DNA of 64,000 nucleotides from Camillea tinctor (Eukaryota > Ascomycota > Sordariomycetes > Xylariales > Xylariaceae): assembly GCA_022578605.1 (NCBI GenBank), contig MU394056.1, positions 806,001 to 870,000 on the forward strand, given 5' to 3'. The notes under the pieces were generated by a model that made no database searches, had not been told where the DNA came from, and was given only the letters and a program-made list of their open reading frames with translations. How positions within the stretch are numbered: position 1 is the stretch's first letter; each line of letters begins with the position of its first letter. The position numbers and the translations under genes were made by a program. Below, one piece after another: positions 56,461-64,000 of the stretch.

Positions 56461-58605
56461 GATAAAGATTACAATGCCGTGTTTCCCACGTGGACATGAT
56501 CCGGAAACAGAGCAACCGGAGGCGGCGATCGGGGTTCTCAAGCCGAGGGACAAGAATAAAACCAGAAGACAACCGGGAAGTCAACTGAAATGGTCGAAGA
56601 TGAGGTGTGTCGGCTCGGAGGGTCCGACGTCAGAAACAGAAGGCCTAAGCGCCGGATATGAATAGTAACAATAACCAAATTGGAGGATGGGGGGAACGGA
56701 AAAGCAGAAACGTTGGCCGCTATATAAGTGCTGTCGCCGTTCTTGTGAGGCTCTGTTCACGAAATATTCTAAAAAGACATGAGAAAGATAAAATTAAAGC
56801 CAAAGTAAAATAGTTAGCTTGTGGTGTGTGGTGGGTGATGGCGCAACAAGGCACAAGACACGAGAACCCTGATGGACACTGTCGGTTTTTTTTTCCGCGA
56901 GCTTGCGGATTGCGGATTGCAGATTGCAGCTATGAACTAATTACTTATTCCGGTGTAAAAGAAGTCTTGATGTCGTGTCTTGCCCTCCCCCCTCAACTAG
57001 ACCTGTGAGAATTCATATTTTATAAGGTAACAAATGAATAGGAAAGAAGAATAAGAATAATAAGGAGAAGAAGAACAGGAGTAGGAGGAGGAGGAGGGGT
57101 CGAGGCTCAACTTACACCGCGTGGGGTGTAAGTTGGTTGTGGTTGTAATTACAGTTGCAGTGTAAGAGAAGAAAGAGGCAGTTAAGAAGACGAGATGGAA
57201 GTTAAGTGGGGAAGGGGGGGTTTTCCCTGGCCAACAAGGGACTCTCCAAAAAAAAAAAAAGACTTAGACCTTGAATTGCAGGCGCATTCTGCTCTCGACG
57301 AACCAGAACTCACGTAAACTAACAGCTTTGGAACTTTAAATTTACCTATTACTATCTTTATTATGTACAACGCTACTCGCTACTCGTTGTACCTAACGCC
57401 CTGCCGTACAAAGTGGATACGAAATAGTACTAGGTGCATACATTATCTGCTCACACCTGCTAGCAGCCGCCAAACTCTACACCTAGGTGTCCAAGACTCC
57501 TATGAAGCTTATGACGTGAACCTGCACTGCCATTTAGGTTCTATCCATGCGCACATTGGTGGTTCGATATGCTTGGATTGATTAATGTGGCGCATTGCAA
57601 AATATCTTCTTCACTAACCTCTGTAGGTTATTTATGTAAATATAGCTTGAAATTCCATATTGTTGTCTATTTTTGATTGATACGAACTTATTTTCACCAG
57701 TCTTATATGTGCAAGTACTCTAACCTAGTGTGAGGTAGGTTTAAGGCAACAGCTGGTCTGCAGCTGCAGTATCAAGCCAAAACTAACTCATTCATTATAG
57801 CGCATATTCGTGCGCTAAAAGCTTAACTATGAGCAATGAATTTAAAGTGAGCAGTTATGAGCAGCTGTCATATGGTTGCAGTCAGCTAATTACAAAAGCT
57901 AACATAAGCTCCGTACCAAATTGACTTGAGTCCGTAATCTACATAGTATAGGTTGCTTTAGTAGGTAATGTTCTAGGTAGTATTCCTTATCCAAACGCAC
58001 GGGATGAACCCCTTCCATCCCTTCAACACCCAAACTCACGAGCCACTCCAAATCGGTGTTTCCGTGCCGAGTTATAGGTAAATAAGCTGCCCAAAGTTGG
58101 TTAAACTCCTCTTTTGCCCAGACCAGCAGCTTGTCTCAACGTCAGCCAATCTTTTATCAGGGAGGCGCAGCGCAATGCATTCGCATTCGCATACTTTATA
58201 ATTCCCTTTATCTTCATCACTGCATCGATTATCACCACTACCGTGATTCAGATCGCATTGTATCATCTCCCTGTACCATCAGCTACTCCACCATTTCCAT
58301 ATCCATAGCGCATTTGTATAACTTACCAATTCCATCACCTATCATTTTAGAAATTCCTATAGTGACAAGCTTATTCATTATTTCCATTTACTTGAGCCTC
58401 CTCCTACCCCCACTCCCCCCCTCTCAGCCTTATTGCTTCCTCGCTTTACCGAGTACCAACCAACCTAACCTAACCCACCGCGCTTGCGTGGCCTACCTAC
58501 TCTTAACTTCGGGGTAGGAGTCAACACCCTTTGTATATATTCTGCCCTCCTCTATCTGCCAGTTGAGAGAGAGAGAGAGAGAGAGGAAAGCACCGTTCTC
58601 ATAAA
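56461..58605. promoter_or_regulatory. 2.1-kb divergent intergenic region, zinc regulator / 58606 gene
   Basis: It should hold both promoters and a long leader of the zinc regulator. Seen: purine-rich tract at about 57040-57100; an inverted pair CTTACACCGCG / CGTGGGGTGTAAG at about 57111-57131; A13 at about 57248-57260; C/T-rich leader at about 58380-58560; (GA)10 just before the 58606 ATG. Zap1-type regulators often bind their own promoter through an ACCTTNAAGGT-like site; I looked and did not find a clean copy. Confidence 0.4.
58565..58584 (+). repeat. (GA)10 microsatellite in 5' leader
   Basis: Ten perfect GA dinucleotides ending about 20 bases before ATG 58606, so they probably lie in the 5' UTR of that gene. 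Confidence 0.95.
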
Positions 58606-59149
58606 ATGGGCAACATATGCGGCAAGGAGGACAGCGAGAACTTCTCGCAACCAGGCCGCGTCCTCGGTTCCGCCCCGCCGCAACCCCAGCGCGCCTCCGT
58701 GCCGCCCCGAGTCGGCGGTCCACCCCGAACCCTAGGTGCCTCGGCTCCTCCTCCCGATGGTAGTAGCGGCGCAGCCGACGCGCGAAGGAGAGCAGCAGAA
58801 GCCGCAGAGGTAGGTTTCACCCCCACCAACCCGTCACTAACAACACCCCCTTTTCCTCTCTCCCCCTTTCAACTCTTTTTTATTCCCCCCCCCCCTAAAA
58901 TATCGCGCATCCCCCCATATACCTTTCATTTATGCATGATAGCAGTATTGAAAATAGAATAAAAAACCAAACGTGTGTGTATACATATAGGCAAGAGCTC
59001 AAGCCGCATCCAAGTCCAGCGGAAAGCTGGGCTCTCAGCTGGCCGCCCAGAAGAAGCAGACCAGGAATGAGACCCTCCAAGAGATAAGCAACAACGAGAG
59101 GAGGCAGCGGGACGCCGACGAGGCAGCGCAGGCAAGGTCTCATAACTAG
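58606..59149 (+). CDS. Small, probably N-myristoylated and palmitoylated protein of unknown function
   Basis: Exons 58606-58809 and 58991-59149 (181-nt intron, phase 0) give 120 residues. The start MGNICGKED has Gly2 followed by Asn3 and Cys5, the classic pattern for N-myristoylation plus neighbouring palmitoylation, so the protein should sit on the plasma membrane or endosome/vacuole surface. Residues about 15-60 are Pro/Ala/Gly/Arg-rich and disordered. From about 58 on there is an uninterrupted helix rich in Ala, Arg, Gln and Glu (ARRRAAEAAE-ARAQAA, QLAAQKKQTRNETLQEISNN). I recall similar small MGNIC proteins in other filamentous ascomycetes but know no function. It is tandem with no operon logic; PRP5 downstream is convergent. 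Confidence 0.82.
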
Positions 59150-59516
59150 ACTTAGGGGCCGGGTGGTAAAAGGGGGGAGGGGTTGACTAGATCGGGTGTT
59201 AATATTTTAAGGGGAAAGCGGGAGAGGGGGCTGAATAAAGGTTCGCTGTTCGTTCATTGTACACCCTTCCCGAGACGTATCACTTCGGGGATAAAAGCCT
59301 ATAGATAAGGAGGGAAACAAAAAAAAACAGATTCTTATCACTACTTAATTATCTAGCACCCACGCTCATGGTGCTTATATCTTTCCAAAGCGCATCTAAT
59401 ATGAACGCCATTTTTTTTAACTGGGATTTGATGTACATTAAACAAACACGAGGGTTTCATGCCTCGAGTATAACCATCAGACACCCCCAACCGAGCGTCA
59501 CAATACCCGTATTCGC
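59150..59516. other. Convergent 3' region, 58606 gene / PRP5
   Basis: A 367-bp gap between convergent stop codons with G-rich and A-rich patches; nothing gene-like. Confidence 0.5.
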
Positions 59517-62500
59517 TTACGTGACTGTATATCTACCACCGATAGGTGCCCTACTATCCGCATCGGCAGCTGCCATCGTGCCCTCTTTGAGGAGGCGGGT
59601 TAGTTCAGCCATAGCATTAGCAACCACTAATTCGGTATCTCCCTCTACTAAAATATATAGCTTTGGCTCTCCACCAGGCTGCACCTCCTTACCAGCTGGA
59701 TAGAAGTTACCTTTGGTGGTAATGGATGTCCCTGTAGCCTCGAGGATCTTCGCCACATTAGTTCTATTCGTGACGGCCCAACGAGCCTTCTGCGGGAAGT
59801 CGTTGATTTCAAGCGTCGCATGGAATGCACCGGCATCGGGGCCTTTGTTGTCAATGGGCTGGCCTGGCCGAAGCTGACCAGCACGGCCCAGACGAGCATT
59901 GATAGCGTTGATGGCTGACGATACCTTGTCCAGCGGGTTGTTGCCGCTGGATGATGGTGCCGGGTCCTCCCTTTTGTGAATGGTGAACTTAGGTTCCAGG
60001 TCCACTTTGGGAGCAGCATCGCGAGATACAATGCCTGAGGCGGCAACCTGGATAGCCACGGCTGCTTTATCCCCCCCCTTTTTATCATCAGAACCCTTGT
60101 CCTCCTTTTTCTCTTCTTCTTCGTCCCCTTCTGTCCTATGCGTTTTCCGCTCCCGGAGTCGTGTGGCTTCACGTTCTTGATCAAGTCGCTCTAAGCCCTT
60201 TCCTCCAAACCCTGACTGGTCCTTGGCCTTGCCTGATTTTACCTTGTCCCTGAAGGCCTTGCGCATTTCATCAAGCTGTCCTGGGACGGGCTGCCCGCTC
60301 TGTTCAAGGGCCTTTGCAATACCTGGAGCACAATTCTCCTGGTCTCCCGTTACGAATGTGACCGCTGTGCCCTTATTACCCGCCCGCCCTGTTCGGCCAG
60401 CTCGATGTACGTAATCTTCAAGGTGGTTAGGCGCGTCGTAGTTGACAACAAGCTTTAGCTGCTTGACATCAAGCCCACGAGCTGCAACCGACGTTGCGAT
60501 AAGAATAGGCACTACACCATGTTTGAAATCCTCAATAGTCGAGTCCCGGTCGATTTGGTCCTTTCCTCCATGGATAGACATGCAGGGGTAGCCCTTTCGC
60601 AAGAGTTCTTTCAATAAATCATCCGCCTTTTCCTGGCGTTCCACGAACACCAAGGTTCGTGCGTCTTCATCCTTGTCATACAATTCACCAAGAAGTTCTA
60701 AGAGGCGGATGAATTTAGTGTTTTCTTCGCGAATTTCCACAACCTGGGTGATTTCGGGAGCTACAACGCTCTTACCACCGACAGTGATCTCGACAGGGCT
60801 GTTGAGAACTTTCTTAGCTAGAGCATCCATGATTCGGGGCATTGTAGCTGAGAAAAGAATAGTTTGTCTGTCTGGTCGCATGTTGTGGAAGATCTTCATT
60901 ACTTGAGGCTCAAAACCCATATCAAACATTCGATCCGCTTCGTCTAGAACGACATATGTGACTCTTTTGAGATTGGTGACACGTCCTTGGTTAGCAGCAA
61001 GCAGGTCAATCATGCGACCTGGAGTGCAAACAACAATCTCAGCACCTCTCTTCAATTCAGCAATATGATCCTTGATAGGTGCGCCACCGTAAGCACACAC
61101 TGCTCGGAGGTTCATCGACTTCAGGAAGGGCTTGCAATCTCGATGAATTTGAGTCGCTAGCTCGCGCGTAGGGGTCATTATGAGCCCAATGGGACCGTCA
61201 TTCTCTCTGAGTGGTTTCTGATCTTTGATGTGCCTAAACATGGGTAACAGAAAAGCTAGTGTCTTTCCTGAACCAGTCTTAGCAACACCAATAACATCAC
61301 GGCCCGACATGATTGCAGGAAAGGCCTGCATTTGAATTGGTGTAGGTTTTTCGAATCCTAGACTCTCAACGATGTCGAGTGTCTTGCGCGACAAGGCACA
61401 CTGGGACCACTTTTGTACTGGCTTGGGCACATCTTTACCAGATACCTTGATACCGTCGAGTTCAATGCGCAAATCTGCTAATTCAGACTCGGTCATTTCT
61501 GATAACTCAGCAGGCTCAACCCAGAAATTCTTTCGAACCGGTTCGAGATCAAGTTTGGTATAGTCGACGGATGGAATGTCTTTCTTCTTGCGCGCCTTCG
61601 CAGCGAGAGCTAAGAAGGAATTGGGGTCGTTGTTTTCCTTGTGATAATCATAATCATCATCGCTAAAGTACGCTTCAGGTTCTTGAGCGGCCTTGGGGTT
61701 CTTTGCTTTGGCTTTCAGAGGGGCCATTACCACAGGTTTAGTTTCTAGATTGGTCATGAAGGCATCTAAAGGATCGATTTCGTCATCGTCGACATCCATA
61801 GCCTCGACTGATGATTGGTTAATGGCATCACCTTCAGTGTGTGGTGCTGGCTCGTTTCCTGTTGAGTCGACTTGCATTTCTGCGTCCTGTTGGGCATTCT
61901 CTTGTGCGATACGTTCTTCGCGTCGCTCTTGTGCAGCCCGAGCAGCAGCCGCCTCCTCCTCCTCATCGCCAGCAAAATTATCAGCATCATCCTCGTCGTC
62001 CTCATCTTGGTTTTCGTAAGGCGTATCGTCGACATCAGCAAGGGGCAAAGATGGTAGCTTAGCAAGCTTCCTATTCGACGTTTCTTCCTCGTCAAGCATC
62101 AACTTTCGCTTTTGGGGGCCCTTTTCTGCGTCCGTGTTCTGCTTATGGAAGCCAAAGCCACTCGTCTTAGCTCGGCTTTGCGGGAGAGCAGACACTTGAG
62201 TAGATATGTTAATGATTTGACTCGTCTCACATGGGTGAATGAGCTTACCTTCCGTTACTTTCGCTGTTGAAGCTACACCTGTGGGCTGTGCACCTGCCAG
62301 GGCACCGAGCTTGGCACCAAGCTGGGGAACGGCATTTGGAGAATGCGCCTTAGGAGCTGATTTTTTGGCAATGGCCTTGGGATCAAATTTCCCAGCGTAC
62401 GGGGTAGCGGGGGATAGAACTTGTGAATCGGCCGGCGATACTGGGACTGGAGAAGCTATCGTAGGCGTTGCATTGGAGGATGTTCCATTAGCCTTTTGGT

Positions 62501-63280
62501 CCATTTCAGCAAGTAGTTTTCGAGTGCCACCCGGAGTAGCCTCTTTCTGCTTTTCCTTCTCTTCCTGCTTTTTCTTCCATGCCGACACCTTTGCAAGGCG
62601 TTCTGCCCTTTTGTCGGCATCAGACTGGGCGGCTGGCGGCTTCGGTTTTGTGTCAACCTATATAGCCAAGTTAATTTCGGTTCTATAGAGGGAAGAAATA
62701 TGATTGTACGTACATCAGCTACTTTCCCCTTAGTGGAGTCGTTGGCTGCGGGGCCACGCTCACGGCTGTCGCCTCGTTTGCTGTGCGGATGGGAGTCAGC
62801 AGTACCTTCGCGTCGCCCTCTAGCTCGATCACGGGATTCGTCTCGCCTGGTGCGATGGTCTCTATCTACATCTCGGTCACGACTTCGACGCCTGCGTGAA
62901 TCGGACGAACGGTCTCTTTCCCTCTCTGCAAGGCGATCACGCGATCGCCGTCGGTCTCTTGCTCCTCGGTAGTTGCGACGGTCTACAGAACGGTCACGGC
63001 GGCGGTAGTCATGGTCCCGATCCCGATCTCGGTCCCGATATCGACGCTGCAATGCCAAGTTGTCAGAGAACGTGTTCATGATGGATATGCAATATCTCCT
63101 TACATCGTTTGGGCTCCGAGAGCGACTCCGGCGTCTTTGATCTCGTCCATAATCCCGGCGATCCCGATCACGATCCCGGTCTCGGTCTCGATCCCTTCTA
63201 TCCTCATCTCTGCGATGTCTTCTTGAGGGCTGCTGGCTTCCTGCAGGAGTTGGTGAGCGTGAGTCTCTCAGCCGAGCCAT
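59517..63280 (-). CDS. PRP5: Pre-mRNA-splicing ATP-dependent RNA helicase Prp5 (DEAD-box)
   Basis: DEAD-box ATPase that remodels U2 snRNP so that it can pair with the branch site. Exons 63280-63104, 63046-62714 and 62657-59517, with introns of 57 and 56 nt, give 1216 residues. A further 54-nt GT-AG segment (62195-62248) is probably a third intron, giving 1198. The N-terminal ~160 residues are Arg/Asp/Ser repeats ([10 protein letters not shown]), an RS-like region. The acidic middle is followed by the helicase core: Q-motif region ([14 protein letters not shown]), [49 protein letters not shown]. The C-terminus ends in the KH-like region seen in Prp5/DDX46. ATG 63280 begins [12 protein letters not shown]. 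Ironically a splicing factor whose own gene may use retained-intron control. Confidence 0.94.
62195..62248 (-). other. Candidate in-frame, stop-free intron in PRP5
   Basis: On the minus strand the segment starts GTAAGC and ends CTCAAG, is 54 nt (18 codons) and carries no stop. Spliced out, the protein reads KVTE-VSALPQS; kept, it gains 18 residues including HPCETSQ. A CATTAACAT branch-like site lies about 18 nt before the acceptor. The length and signals match other introns of this window. Confidence 0.65.
63150..63215 (-). repeat. Coding CGGGAT/CGAGAC hexamer repeat (Arg-Asp)
   Basis: Imperfect six-base units on the minus strand encode the Arg-Asp run near the PRP5 N-terminus; a second shorter run follows at about 63010-63045 in exon 2. 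Confidence 0.8.
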
Positions 63281-64000
63281 GGTTATGTGTTTATGGTAGT
63301 ACGGCTCGATCGCACTACTATGGTGAGAGCTACCAGAGGACTCGGGAGAAACTCCTGATCAGTGCCTTTTTTTTCTCTTTTTTTGTAAGTTGTGATAGAA
63401 ATCACTGGGAAGTCCGGGACTTCGAAACAACTAGGAGGGGGGGGTGGAAGGAGGAGGAGGTGGTGTTGTTGTTGGTGGTGGTGGTAATGATGATGGTTGT
63501 TGAATATTAGGTAGAGACAGCAAAGCGATGGAAATGATGAATTAAATCATTCGCCTTATACTTTTCAGGACTTTTTGCGTTGGCAAGGCTTAAAACTCTA
63601 TTAACCGATGTATTATGTAATCTATAGCAGTAAGGTTTTCGTAGTGTATGCGTGTAACCGATCTATCGGTTTACCTAATATCGACATACCTACATACTAT
63701 GTACATGTACCTTAAGTCCATATGTATCTAAGTACCTGCCTAGTGTAGCTGGCGTGGCTAGTGAGCAGTAACAATGATGATAACAACGATGATGTAGTAC
63801 AAAAGTTCAATCGGGAAATCGGCTGTGGCTTCTGTCTCGGTTGATTTGCATAGGTACTTAAGTACAGAATACTACATACGTGCCTACAAATTTACTTTTG
63901 ACTCAGGTAATGGAAGCTTCTTATTGGCTATAAGCACCTAATATTGTGGACCCAAGCAGGTGTTTGCACGGACTTGCACACCTGAGCTTTCTCTCGGTAC
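63281..64000. promoter_or_regulatory. PRP5 upstream region (window end)
   Basis: The PRP5 promoter and leader. It has a T-rich tract at about 63366-63384, a G/T-rich repeat (GGTGGTGGTGGTAATGATG) at about 63450-63500, and TACCTA/ATACCTACATACTATGTACATGTACCTTAAG motifs at about 63684-63740. No gene is seen to the end of the window. Confidence 0.4.

Overview
This is a window of a filamentous ascomycete nuclear chromosome (Pezizomycotina, most likely a Sordariomycete). Genes are mostly interrupted by short GT-AG introns (52-120 nt, a few up to 391 nt) with CTAAC/CTGAC-like branch sites. Intergenic spacers are 0.4-5.4 kb, and the products are typical of this group (Zap1/ZafA-type zinc regulator, CLIP-170-like CAP-Gly protein, vacuolar alpha-mannosidase, BCKDH E2). 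I found no tRNA, rRNA, CRISPR array, intact transposon or biosynthetic cluster. Nineteen protein genes are supported, one of them cut by the window edge.

Layout. 1-1551 (-): 5' part of NOP14 (ribosome biogenesis), divergent from a conserved membrane-anchored protein (1997-3068 +). 5384-8121 (+): CAP-Gly/zinc-knuckle microtubule plus-end protein. 10416-13707 (+): AMS1-type GH38 alpha-mannosidase. 14252-15307 (-): low-complexity orphan. 16761-20187 (+): mitochondrial MutS homologue MSH1. 21151-22367 (-): ribosomal stalk protein P0. 22977-25493 (-): mitochondrial PPR protein, divergent from ORC3 (26072-28456 +). 29415-29969 (+): small conserved-looking orphan. 30546-32121 (-): RPN13, divergent from ribosomal eL6 (32848-33923 +). 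34804-37070 (-), possibly from 37295: dipeptidyl peptidase III. 37296-42734: a 5.4-kb gene-poor stretch. 42735-43524 (+): gluconokinase. 46015-47588 (-): BCKDH E2, divergent from ATP10 (48408-49590 +). 50505-51343 (-): Golgi SNARE GOS1. 52036-52933 (+): ribosomal uL29. 54624-56460 (-): zinc-responsive C2H2 activator. 58606-59149 (+): predicted N-myristoylated small protein. 59517-63280 (-): PRP5 DEAD-box splicing helicase.

How the genes relate. This is a housekeeping segment without operon-like logic. The shared themes are translation and ribosome assembly (NOP14, P0, eL6, uL29), mitochondrial function (MSH1, PPR protein, BCKDH E2, ATP10) and proteolysis (RPN13, DPP III). Several pairs are divergent over 0.4-0.8 kb and may share promoters. 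I do not see an obviously new multi-gene system. The most interesting signals are gene-architecture oddities (introns hugging start and stop codons, an in-frame stop-free intron in PRP5, an odd donor in RPN13, an N-terminally extended DPP III), a sharp GC shift inside MSH1, a dispersed TACCTA/TAGGTA intergenic motif, and the gene-poor 37-43 kb interval. Exon limits were deduced by hand from frame continuity, splice consensus and remembered family sequences. No alignment, RNA data or database search was available.
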